From Multifurca ochricompacta (lineage: Eukaryota > Basidiomycota > Agaricomycetes > Russulales > Russulaceae), in contig WTXG01000091.1 in the NCBI GenBank assembly GCA_022496185.1, positions 1 through 64,000 of the forward strand: a stretch of DNA of 64,000 bases, read 5' to 3'. Of the stretch, positions 19,871 to 29,129 are shown in pieces. Position 1 is the stretch's first letter; every line of letters begins with the position of its first letter. The position numbers were made by a program, and so were the translations under genes. The notes beneath the pieces are model-generated. The model saw nothing but the letters and a program-made list of their open reading frames with translations, was not told the origin of the DNA and did no database searches.

Positions 19871-20880
19871 GGGAAGACAACAACAACATCACAGTACTCC
19901 CTGAAGAGGTCTTGCAAAGGCAGCAGTCATTAGCCTTCACAACATGGATTTGGGGCCCAAGTCTCACAAAATATGAATCAGCAGCTATGCCAATCATGGG
20001 CAGATGCACATAACCTGAAGAAGATTGATGGGCTTTGGTGGAAGGACGGAGATCGTCTTGTTGTCACCGGTTGGTGACAACATTAAGAGGGGGGTGATCC
20101 ATTTTCACCATGACCTTCCCTCTGCTGGCCACCCAGGCATCGCCAACACCTACACACTTGCCAAACACGATTATTGGTGGCCAAACATGAAAAAGGATGT
20201 CGAAGAATATGTGAAAGGATGTGCAGACTGCCAGGCCAACAAAGTGAACACGCACCCACATCCACCAGCGCCATCCCCAATTACACCATAGCCTCACTAC
20301 CATTCCAGACCATCGCCATGGACTTTATCGTCAAGCTCCCCACCTCCAGGGGCTTTGATTCCGTCCTGACCATCACCAACCACGACTGTTCCAAGGCAGC
20401 ACTGTTCATACCCTGCAAGGAATCAATTACAGCAGAAGGAGTCGCCAAGCTATATCTGGATCACATCTATAGACACTATGGCCTCCCTGAGAGATTATTT
20501 TGGATCGTGACCCACGTTTTACCTCCACATTTCACCCGCGCACTCTGTAAGGTCCTAGATGTAACCCAAAAATATCTCGACTGCCTACCATCACAAACCG
20601 ATGGACAGTCAGAAAGGACAAACCAATGGTTGGAACAATATCTTCAGTTCTGGTGTAACAGACAACAGGATGACTGGGCAGACTGGTTAGCCACTGCGGA
20701 ATTTGCGCATAACTCATGGCCCAATGGTACCACTAAAGCCACCCCATTCTCCCTTATCATGGGTGGACACCACGAACCACTTGGACCAATAAACCCACTA
20801 AGGTCCCATCCATGGCACAGTGTATCAGCCAATGGGAGGAGATCAGGAAATCAGCCAATGAAAATCTTCTAAAGGTGCAA
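19871..20880 (+). pseudogene. pol: Gypsy C integrase
   Basis: The HHCC zinc-binding domain is readable in the frame 20025-20291: VIHFHHDLPSAGHPGIANTY, YWWPNMKKDVEEYVKGCADC, QANK. A stop at 20289-20291 is followed in another frame by the catalytic core: TIAMDFIVKLPTSRGFDS with the first Asp (about 20305-20360), a damaged IVTHVLPPHF where other copies have ISDRDTRF (about 20505-20530), and QTDGQSERTNQWLEQYL with the Glu (about 20595-20650). The second Asp is gone. It contains the candidate central polypurine tract at 20085-20098. Confidence 0.87.
20085..20098 (+). other. Candidate central polypurine tract, Gypsy C
   Basis: AAGAGGGGGGTGAT inside the NIKRGVIHFHH coding segment. The terminal polypurine tract of the same element reads AAGAGGGGGTGAT (22646-22658, running into the LTR). 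The same internal tract is at 35145, 40234, 46348 (minus) and 62006 (minus). Confidence 0.5.
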
Positions 20881-21357
20881 AGGACCCTGTCAGATAAGCC
20901 CTCACAGTTCACACCTTATGGACCAATGACATCGTTTGGCTGGGAAAAGAATATTCACATGTCACATCCTACAGCCAAATTAGCACCCCAACATCACAGA
21001 CCTTTCAAGATAACAAGGAAGCTGTCAGATGTGTCATACCAACTCGAGCTTCCATCCACATGGAAGATCCATCCAGTCTTCCATGCCAGACTCTTGACGC
21101 CCTACAAAGAAACATCCCTGCATGGAGAGAACTTCCCAAGACCCCCTCCTGAACTGATAGATGGAGAAGCGGAGTGGGAAGTGGAGCAAATTCTAGACTC
21201 CCTATGTAAAGGACAAGGGTGTAAACTGCATTACCTCATCAAGTGGAAAGGGTTCCCAGACTCTGACAACTCATGGGAGCCAGCCAGGAATATCTTTGCC
21301 CTGGCTCTTATCTCGGAGTTCCATACCCTGCATCCAGAAGCGCCCAAAGACATTTAA
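20881..21357 (+). pseudogene. pol: Gypsy C integrase tail and chromodomain
   Basis: The frame from 20812 to the stop at 21355-21357 is open. It carries the integrase C-terminal segment KLAPQHHRPFKITRKLSDVS, the SH3-like LPSTWKIHPVFHARLLTPYK, then the chromodomain core HYLIKWKGFPDSDNSWEPAR near its end. Chromodomains of this class (chromoviruses) bind histone marks and steer integration. The aromatic and KWKG/SWEP positions are kept. Confidence 0.9.
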
Positions 21358-21390
21358 AAGGAGCACCCCAAATTCCAATCCATTCCCCAG

Positions 21391-22626
21391 TACATGCTTC
21401 CCCAGCAATGTCCTACTGCCATCCAAACAATTATGTCTTTCATCGCTGCCAATGCCGCCGTCAATGCCTTCACTGCCTCCACTATAGTTGTCAGAATTTC
21501 CCATTGGCTCATCCCTCTACTTGTCCCTCCTCGCCCATTGACTACGAAGCCGCTGAGGCATGGGTTAAGAACCAATCCCCTAACCCCAATGACAACTTTG
21601 AACACTGTGAGGAGCCACACCCAAATGATCTGATAGGTATGGAGTCAGGATGATGAAGTCCCCGAATTCCCCTTCTTTGCCAACAACCAAACTCCTCCAT
21701 GTACTACCCATTGGAGATCACCATGGGTGATGGGACAGTCGCCATTGCCAGATATATCTTTTACACTAATGGAGGAATGGATGTGGCCAGATGTATGAAG
21801 AAGGATGGCCCTGTTTACGGGGCTCCAGTCTATCTGGAAGAAAGGTATGGGTTGCTTGCACCACACAATAACCGACAAACAGCTTGGACACCTGGCCATG
21901 GAGGACTCTCGAGCCTTCGCCATTGATGAAGTGTTGAGTGACATGCAACTTCCATGTCTCAAAGCTGAGGTGATGAGACTGCAGAAGAACTTAACCTTAC
22001 GCAATACACTCAACAAGCAATATAAAGAACATGCAAAGATGATGGCCAGGTTGACCAACAGGATGTTCCAAGTGAGCAGGAGTTGGTGGAGATTCAAAAG
22101 AGATTGGAGAAAGGGGATGTCTATCAGACCATTGCTGAGAGGTATGCCGACACCTATGCCTGACCCCTACCCCCATGATCATTGGGGGCTGCCCCCATGC
22201 TGCTGCCAAATCGGTTTGAGATGCCATGCATGCATGAAAACCCCCGTGGAGAGACATGCTGGCGCTGTGACAGTAAGTATCACATCAGTTGGAACTGTCC
22301 CTCAACCGCAAGTGGTGCCAGCACTGTCGTAGCAATCTGCATTGGAGCAGGTTCTGCATCTTCCACCATGTAGGAGTTCCCCCAACAGTTGTCAACCCAT
22401 CTGGGTGGTGTGGCAAGTGTTTACACCATAATTCAGGGAACGCGAACTGGACTGTCCCATCCATGACCTGTGCTGCTCGTGTGGCCAATGCAGCCCATAT
22501 GGGTTTCTCTGTACCCACAGGTGTCCCCAAGATTTGGACAAGGAGAATTACACCCTGGATGACCGTAATGTAGCTGATGACTACTTGGAACTGGTACAGG
22601 ATGATGACGGTACGAGTCGTTTCTAG
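21391..22626 (+). pseudogene. Gypsy C ORF3, coiled-coil and zinc-knuckle protein
   Basis: A third ORF between the pol stop (21357) and the 3' LTR. Starts ATGCTTCCCCAG. Readings in changing frames match ORF3 of Gypsy J: MSFIAANAAVNAFTAS, a PLEITMGDGTVAIARYIFYT segment (about 21710-21770), coiled-coil-like AEVMRLQKNLTLRNTLNKQY (about 21965-22024) and KEHAKMMARLTNRMFQ. The Cys-rich end follows: CWRCDSKYHISWNC (about 22258-22300), a CQHCRSNLHWSRFC-type knuckle (about 22316-22360) and a WCGKC-type unit (about 22407). It ends in the acidic ADDYLELVQDDDG (about 22573-22612). No function is known to me. Confidence 0.8.
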
Positions 22627-22643
22627 CCAGGTCTGCTAGAACC

Positions 22644-22657
22644 AGAAGAGGGGGTGA
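22644..22657 (+). other. Terminal polypurine tract, Gypsy C
   Basis: AGAAGAGGGGGTGA directly precedes the TG of the 3' LTR, the standard position for plus-strand priming. Confidence 0.75.
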
Positions 22658-23250
22658 TGTTACAACCTCTGCCATCTGCCCCCGTTTTCTTCTCACTCCC
22701 CAATGATGACCCTCTTTACTGCCCACTTTACACTTCTCCATTATGTCTCCATCCTGGGACCCATCATGTGCCTTGCTTCCATCCCTGTGATCCGATTTGT
22801 ACTTGTTGACTCGACATTTACTTATGTTTGACCCTTATCTGCTTATCTGCTTATCTTCTTATCCTTACGACCGGACACTTACTTAATCCCCTATCAGAAG
22901 CTCGGCTTTATGCCATCTGCTTTCGTATATTCAGGCCCACTTGACTCTGTACCCTTATCTTGTAGACACCCACTGAATTACGTATATAAGTCTGCTATAG
23001 CTACCTTGTAGACCTTAGACTCGACTTATTGAATACATCAGTGCTTGTCTTCCAGACTTCCCCTTGGATCCTTGAGCTTGGTTGTCTCAGTGCTTCTGGC
23101 ACTTTTCTGCTTAACATTGTCTTAGAGTACAGCCTCTTTGACTTTGACTCATTCCACTTATACTCCAAGAAGCCTTATTGGTTTCTTACCTGACCCTCTG
23201 AATCATGCTGTCACACAAGTCATGTGGAACGTCCCGCACCGGATGTAACA
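22658..23250 (+). repeat. Gypsy C 3' LTR (family W)
   Basis: TGTTACAACCTC to GGATGTAACA, 593 bp. TATATAAG near 22983. Predicted transcript start AGACTCGACTTATTGAA near 23027. The LTR end abuts the 28S fragment directly. Confidence 0.9.
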
Positions 23251-23491
23251 ACCACCCATTTTGAGCTGCATTCCCAAACAACTCGACTCTTTGAGAGTGC
23301 ATCACAGAAGCACCAGGGGTCCATGCCAAAGACAGGATTCTCACCCTCTATGACGCTCCATTCCAGGAGACTTGTGCACAGTCTGGTGTGGAAGACGCTT
23401 CTCTAAATTACAACTCGGACGGCCAAAGACCGCCAGATTTTAAATTTGAGCTTTTCCTGCTTCACTTGCAGTTACTAGGGGAATCCTTGTT

Positions 23492-23524
<33 letters not shown>

Positions 23525-23647
23525 GTTCAGTGGGTAGTCTCACCCGATTTGAGGTCAAGGGTTCAATGGGGCATTCAAAAATTAAATTAAATTAAATTAC
23601 TTTTTGAACACACATTTGTCTCCAAATGAGACGGTTAGGAGCAGGTC
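23251..23647 (-). rRNA. Truncated rDNA fragment: 28S 5' end and part of ITS2
   Basis: The minus strand gives the start of fungal 28S rRNA. The plus strand carries the ITS4 primer site TCCTCCGCTTATTGATATGC at 23502-23521. Sense order from 23557 down is GACCTCAAATCGGGTGAGAC, the ACTTAAGCATATCAATAAGC block, a CTCAAATTTAAAATCTGGCG block, and on to GCTCAAAATGGGTGGT at 23251, roughly the first 300 nt of 28S. 23558-23647 is the ITS2 3' part. It differs from consensus mainly by C-to-T and G-to-A at CpG, so it is not under rRNA selection. The gene is truncated on both sides by LTRs and cannot yield a functional rRNA. Confidence 0.93.
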
Positions 23648-24246
23648 TGTTATGAACCCCACTACGTTGTCTTGTTTCCTTTTTTCCTTTCACATGACTT
23701 GTTGTTTGGCCCTGTTTGACCTTTGTTGATCACGCTTATGCCTTCCTTTGTGCTTGTTTGTTCCTTATCATTGACTCGGGCTGTGCTTATCTCTGACTCA
23801 TACTTTACACAAGAACTCTTATGTATTTTCCCACCAGAATCGTGACTATACTGGATTTGTCTACATATATTCTCACCTGGCCCACCTTGACTCCATTCCC
23901 CCATTTTGGCTAGATTATGACTTCGTTGATACATCAAGTACATTACTCTGATTCAGACTCCAACCTCTATTACATATATAAGGCCTGTCTAGATAGCCTG
24001 TATGCCTTAGACTCAACTTCTTAATTGACTTGGTGCATTACCTTCTGGGTGATCTCTAAGACCTGACTCTTGAATCGTCTCAGTGCTTCTGGCACTCTTC
24101 TGCTCACTGGTACTAAGGGATTAGCTCCTTGGTATTGACTTCTCATCTGATCTCCGTGTGCTTGAAAGACAGTACACACCTGACTTCATAGTTTTTGCTA
24201 CGCAACTTGTCACATGTCGTGCTGAACACCCGCACCAGGCATTACA
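23648..24246 (+). repeat. Gypsy D 5' LTR (family V)
   Basis: TGTTATGAACCCCAC to AGGCATTACA, 599 bp. TATATAAGG at 23975-23983. Predicted transcript start at AGACTCAACTT, 24009-24019, about 30 bp downstream of the TATA box. Confidence 0.92.
23975..23983 (+). promoter_or_regulatory. TATA box, Gypsy D 5' LTR
   Basis: TATATAAGG, about 34 bp before the AGACTCAACTT that is complementary to the primer site. This spacing supports AGACTCAACTT as the 5' end of the RNA. Confidence 0.7.
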
Positions 24247-24259
24247 TTAAGTCGAGTCT
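24247..24259 (+). other. Self-priming primer binding site, Gypsy D
   Basis: TTAAGTCGAGTCT directly after the LTR. Complementary to LTR sequence 24009-24024 (AGACTCAACTT, then TTAA after one extra base) with one mismatch at a CpG-type site. This is the arrangement known for Tf1-type self-primed elements, in which the 5' end of the RNA folds back as primer. Confidence 0.7.
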
Positions 24260-24265
24260 CCCCCA

Positions 24266-25075
24266 TTGTGGCTTCATCTAGTTGAACCCAGACTTTGCAC
24301 AACGAAGAACTCATCAACTGCCGAGATGAGGATAATCTTTCACAACAAGTCCTTGGCTCTGCCATCTGGAAAGATTTTGAAACTGAGTTTGGATACTATG
24401 TCTATTATGATGAGCAGTACCAGCCAGTTGAATACGATGAACAGAAACAGGTCTGGTACCATATCCATTACTCTAGAAGCCATCGTTCCTGGGTTACCAC
24501 AGGACCTGCCCCACCAGAATACAGCTTAGGACCTTGGAGAGAGAATCCTCCAGCCATCATCACAGATTCAGAAAACGAAGAATACATTGAAGAAAGTAGC
24601 GAAGATGCACAGTTCATAGCCACCAGTTTTATGGCTCTGACAGTTGCACCAGAGAGTACCATGTTCAGAACATCTGCTTTGGACTCTCCCCAGATCACAT
24701 GGCAAACTTCTGACACCCTGACCATCACTTACCCAATCATGTCACCATTGCCACACAGTTACCCAACCCAGCTCCAGCTGTCCCTGCACCAAACCTCCCT
24801 CCCCCATCAGGACACCTTACAGGAGTCCTGCCAACCACATTTACGGGAGATCATTCTCAGAGCAAAAAGTTCATGCTCGAGTTCAAGACCTTCAAAAACT
24901 TCAATCACAATGTCCCACAAATAGTGAACCCCTTCCAGCGCACCAACCTCTTCCTCTTGCTCATTAGAGGGGACTCTGTAGATGACTGGACAATGGAGCA
25001 GATAGAATGGCTGAATGATAGGATCACAGCCAGAATCAGAACCACAGACAAGGATCTGTGGGATATAGTGGCGCA
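24266..25075 (+). pseudogene. gag: Gypsy D gag, first part
   Basis: Matches the gag start of Gypsy G: a GTGGCTTC start context without AUG (24268), then EELINCRDEDNLSQQVLGSA and WKDFETEFGYYVYYDEQYQP (24307-24420), a PEYSLGPWRENPPAIITDSE segment, a Ser/Pro/Thr-rich region, and after a frameshift near 24880 EFKTFKNFNHNVPQIVNPFQ and RGDSVDDWTMEQIEWLNDRI (about 24875-25025). It is cut at 25075 by Copia C and resumes at 31549. An early stop at about 24281 interrupts the frame. Confidence 0.87.
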
Positions 25076-25574
25076 TGTTGAACACAGAAGATGTTCGGTG
25101 ATGCTTCAGGCATCAGGTGATTAGATTAGCTACTTTGTAGATTAGATTAGATACCGGAGTTTCGGACTATTTACATTATCATTATTACTTTCTTTCTCAC
25201 ATTCCGCAGTAGCTGACTGATGCACTATGTAACATGTGATTTCTTAGTGGCCAATGGCCTTTCTCCCTCATGTTTACTGTTTGGACTTTGTCCGGCACTT
25301 GTGGACTTATTCCCAGTGCGCACAGACCATCCCTTGGGGTATATAAGGGTGTCTGTTTCGTCTTCTACACTTCAGAGTTCTTCTAACATCTGAAGTGTAA
25401 GTTCCTTTCATACTATCTACTTTACTATTAGACTGACGTTCTTTACATAGAACTTTCTTTGTCTAGGTCAGTAGTATAGTTAATAGAGTTCTTCTAACAT
25501 CTGAAGTAACTTTCTTTGTCTAGCCTTACACGCTAACCTCCAGTCAGTATGCTGCGCCTCATGCCTGTTTCACA
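25076..25574 (+). repeat. Copia C 5' LTR
   Basis: TGTTGAACACAGAAG to GCCTGTTTCACA, 499 bp. TATATAAGG near 25340. Leader block 25374-25396, intron-like 25397-25450 (GTAAGT to ACATAG), block 25451-25466, joined copy 25485-25523, identical over all 39 bases. Confidence 0.94.
25397..25450 (+). other. Intron-like spacer in the Copia C 5' LTR
   Basis: 54 nt, GTAAGT to TTTACATAG, with a CTGAC branch-like motif near 25433 (CTAAC in the 3' LTR copy at 31371-31424). Its precise absence in the downstream copy of the flanking block makes it look like a spliced-out intron. Confidence 0.6.
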
Positions 25575-25586
25575 GGTTATGGGCCC
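25575..25586 (+). other. Copia C primer binding site
   Basis: GGTTATGGGCCC, identical to that of Copia B and complementary to the initiator tRNA-Met anticodon region. Confidence 0.75.
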
Positions 25587-26501
25587 TGGGCACGCTTTAC
25601 TGATCTGTTCATCTTTTTGATCAGTCCAATTTTTTATCTTCAAGCTCACACAAGCTTCAAGACTCCCTTTCCCAATCAGTCACAGTGAGCTTCGATTTCT
25701 TTTCTCTTGCCCTTAACTGTCCACAAGGTGGTGCTTTATGTGCCCACCTTGATCTGTCTGGCTAGTCCCTCAGGGGATTCTTGCAAGAGGTGATGAGGGA
25801 CCCTAAGCGGGTGAAACACCTTGAGTTCCTCATGTGCGCTCTAAGTAAATAGTATTCATAGTTGTAGCTGGGTTTTCGTCCCATCCATAGTCTTAGTAGG
25901 CCACTTGCCCAGAAGGCTTGGGCTATAGGTTCAGTCAATGCTTGGCTCGATCCGTAAGCCAGGTTTAGCGACCTGCTGGTAGAGTTTAGGGTCTAGAACA
26001 AGGCATGGGTAGTCACTCCCATGACGCTTGGGCTCGATACAAGTAGGCTTGAACTACTATAGTATTTACACAGTAGCTAGAGGGTTTTGTCTCTGGGCAG
26101 AAGTACCCGCTGCTTTCATTGGGGGTTCGCCCCAACCAGAGGAAACCTAATAGTCTACTATAGTCATGGCCCCAATCATCTAGGGCTTAATCATGGACTC
26201 CACCACCAGCACTAGAGGAAGGGCTCTATACCCTTTGTCTCTAGTGGAACTTGCGGTTGGCTCCTCCATGACATGACTCCCCATCTATTTACACAATGTC
26301 CCCCTGATGTGGGCTTAGGACTTGTTGTAGATGGCGCTAGACAGCCTACTATACTACTTAGAAGTCGCACATCAGAGGCAGGACTTTTTTAAGTTCTGAA
26401 GCATAGCGCCACAGAATGGACGGGCCCTCTTAAATGAGACCTGGACAACTGGTTCTAACTGCTCCTTGGAACCAGGATCAACCTTTTTAAAATCATCTCA
26501 A
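25587..26501 (+). other. Copia C untranslated leader
   Basis: About 915 bp without a coding frame, colinear with the leaders of Copia A and B. It contains GGCTCGATACAAGTAGGC and ACTCCACCACCAGCACTAGA type blocks kept in all three. The length is unusual for a Copia leader. It may hold packaging signals, but nothing specific can be read. Confidence 0.65.
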
Positions 26502-27410
26502 ATGTCTTCCATCGTCTTCCCCCCACTTTCAAGTTTGACAACTTGATGGCTCCAACTGGCAGCAGTGGTCGGTGTCTTCACTGCCCTGCTGAGGATCAAT
26601 GGGATGAAGAGGCACATCACGCATGATGCCCCTGATTCCTGAATGCTCCCAAGCCAGAGGATGGAGAAAAGGATGACGAGTATGCCAAGCGCTTTGCACT
26701 TTGGTCTGAGCCATGTATGGAGTGGAATAGGTGGAGGAAGTCCTCATGGGAGTTCTGGTGATGGTCACATCGCCAGAAACATACTCCCAAATTGCCTCTG
26801 ACAGAACTTATCCTTCTGTCAATGCCAAGTATGAGCGTTTGGAATCGCTCTATGGCTCAGTAGGTAGCATGGCCACCTACAACTTGTGGTGTTCTGTGTC
26901 CTCCTTCCGCTTGGAGGAGGAAAGCAATTCAGACCCCAGTTGCAGCGTGTGTTGGATGTGAGGAGTACTCAAGGAAAATGGGATGGAGATCTCTGATCTC
27001 CAGATGAGCTTTATTTTGCTCCAATCCCTACCTCCATCCTACAGCCATTGCTGGCTCTATCCTGGCGTCAGGTCCTCCTGACCGCCTTTCCCCTCAGGAC
27101 CTTGTACAAAGGTTCCTAAATGAGGAAAGCCGACTAGCCGGCCCCGCAGGAAGTGGTGTTGGGGCTGCCCTTAACAAGGCAGCCCATGTCAACAAAAAAA
27201 AAAAAAAAACAAGTACTTTCACGCCACAACCTGCAGGTGCATCATCGTCCAATGATGTCACCTGCTTCTATTGCCAGAAGCCGGGCCACAAGGCTAATGA
27301 ATGTCGGCAAAGGAAACAGGACAGAGCCAATGCTGATGCAGGCAAAAAGGGCAACAAGAGGAAGGGGCAAGGCCCCAGTGTACATAATAACTCCACACAA
27401 GTAGCTACCG
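26502..27410 (+). pseudogene. gag: Copia C gag
   Basis: ATG at 26502 opens MSSIVFPP. LMAPTGSSGRCL-type readings near 26545-26580 show an immediate frameshift relative to LDGSNWQQW. Later pieces are YSQIASDRTYPSVNAKYERL and ESLYGSVGSMATYNLWCSVS (26788-26900), LQMSFILLQSLPPS (about 27000-27040) and the zinc knuckle CFYCQKPGHKANEC (about 27262-27303, CX2CX4HX4C) with a basic tail. A run of 16-17 A residues at 27188-27206 lies between capsid and nucleocapsid and is a likely slippage point. Confidence 0.87.
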
Positions 27411-28740
27411 TAGTTAATGGTAGTGGCAGAATACAGGAGGTGCATGAGACACCTCGCATTTCACTTTATATGATGACCGAGCACACGCAAGAAGTCGATG
27501 ATGGCAGCAATCCTTGGATGATGGACAGCGGAGCCACCACTCACTTTACACCATACTTAGATGATTTCTCTGAGTATTCCCACACAAGGGACATCAGGTG
27601 ACAATTGGTGATGGATCCATAGTCCAAGTCGAAGGAACAGGCAAAGTCATACTCAAAACTCGAAATAATTATGAGTTAGAGTTAAATAATGTCTTTTACA
27701 TGCCTGGCAGTGAAAGAATACTGTCGACAAGCTGCATCACAGACAAAGGGGCTCAGTGGAATTTCTCCATCTGAGGTCAAAATAAAGTACAATAATGCAA
27801 TTATAGCGGAAGGTGTCAAGGCTATGGGACTCTATTGGGTCTTTGGGAAAACTATGCAGAATCTAAATACTGCTTCCCACAAATCTGCATCAAGTAGCCT
27901 TGATACCTGGCATTTGCGCATGGGTCATATGTCAAAAGAGGCCCTCAAAAGACATGCTCCTAAGGCTGTAAAAGGCCTTAGTATGATAATAGCCAAGTGG
28001 AAGACAAGCCGTGTTATGGCTGTGAAATGGGAAAATCACACCGTCTTCCATTCCCTCCCTCTCAAAAGAGAGCTTCAGCACCCTTGGAAGTCATTCATAG
28101 TGACCTAGTTGGTCCTTTGCAATGTACTTCAATTCAAGGGAACCTATACTTCGCCACTTTCATAGACGACTTTAGCAACTGCTAGTTGTTGCTATGAAAG
28201 CAAAAGTGATTTTACATCGTCTTCTGTAATTTAAGGCATTCTTGGAAAATAAAACAGACAAGAAAATAAAGACCTTACACACAGACCGAGGTGGCGAATT
28301 TGTCAATAGGGAGCTGAAGTCAATACTTGAGCAGGCTGGCATAGAGCATAAATTGACAATGCCATATTCCCCACAACAGAACGGAAGGGCTGAAAGGTTC
28401 AACAGAACCATCATGGAAAAGGCCACCAGTATGCTGCATCATGCTGGTCTTTCCCTTGGTTTCTGGGAATGTGCAGTGCGAACAGCCTGTCACATATACA
28501 ATAGAACGCCTATCCGCTCTAATAAGTGGAGGACACCGCTTGACTTCTGGATGGGGACATTCCAGATGTTCTTACTTTAAAATATTTGGCTGCTTAGCCT
28601 ACTACACTGTCCCAGAGGACAAAAGACGTAAACTGGATCAAAGCCAGGGAGACAGTCTTTTGTCGGGTATGCACCCCACTCTAAAGGATATCTTCTTTGG
28701 GATATGCATACTCGATCCTTCGTATTGTCAAGAGATGTGA
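27411..28740 (+). pseudogene. pol: Copia C protease and integrase
   Basis: The protease active site is intact: NPWMMDSGATTHFTPYLDDF (about 27501-27560). The pre-integrase zinc domain has WHLRMGHMSKEALKRHAPKA (about 27910-27970), then PCYGCEMGKSHRLPF in another frame (28003-28047). The integrase core has HSDLVGPLQCTSIQGNLYFA with the first Asp (about 28095-28155), LHTDRGGEFVNRELKSILEQ with the second (28269-28330) and MPYSPQQNGRAERFNRTIME with the Glu (about 28360-28420). All three catalytic residues remain, but frameshifts separate them (near 28000, 28190 and 28570). Confidence 0.9.
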
Positions 28741-29129
28741 CATTTGATGAAGGGTCCTTCCCATCCAACCTTGCCAAGGACAGCAAGGGAAAACAAAAGG
28801 AAAAAGTTACGCCTTTTGTTTAGAAGTTGAGAGGCCTGTCCAGCCTCAACCAGCAATAGCCACAGTTCCTCAGGCTCCTGAAGACAAGGAAGCCGAGGTT
28901 GAGGAACAGGAGGTAGTGGAACCTCCTCAATAAATCCTGAGCCTACCACACCCGAAAATGAACTTGACACACATGATCAAACTATCTATCAGACACCCCA
29001 TCCCAAATCATGGAACCATCAGAACTCCCCAGAGAACCCGTGCCAAAAGACAATCTAAAAAGAATGTTGGCAAATTTCCCAACCAGTATTTACTAGGGAA
29101 AGTCCACGCTCTCAGCAACGTGACAGGCT
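28741..29129 (+). other. Copia C integrase-RT linker
   Basis: Decayed acidic/Pro-rich linker (EDKEAEVEEQEVVEPPQ region near 28875-28930). No separate gene. Confidence 0.6.

Larger units (their letters stand above)
16261..23250 (+). mobile_element. Gypsy C, W-family chromovirus, 5' truncated
   Basis: Ty3/gypsy order gag, protease, RT, RNase H, integrase, chromodomain, then ORF3, terminal polypurine tract and the 3' LTR at 22658-23250. The 5' LTR and gag N-terminus are missing: the element starts in the Pro-rich part of gag, abutting the Copia B 3' LTR. On the right it ends directly on the rDNA fragment. No 5-bp duplication can be recognised. Old and frameshifted. Confidence 0.9.

Noticed and set aside
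23251..23647. Functional rRNA gene
   Set aside because: Truncated at both ends by LTRs and carrying many CpG-type changes in conserved 28S positions.
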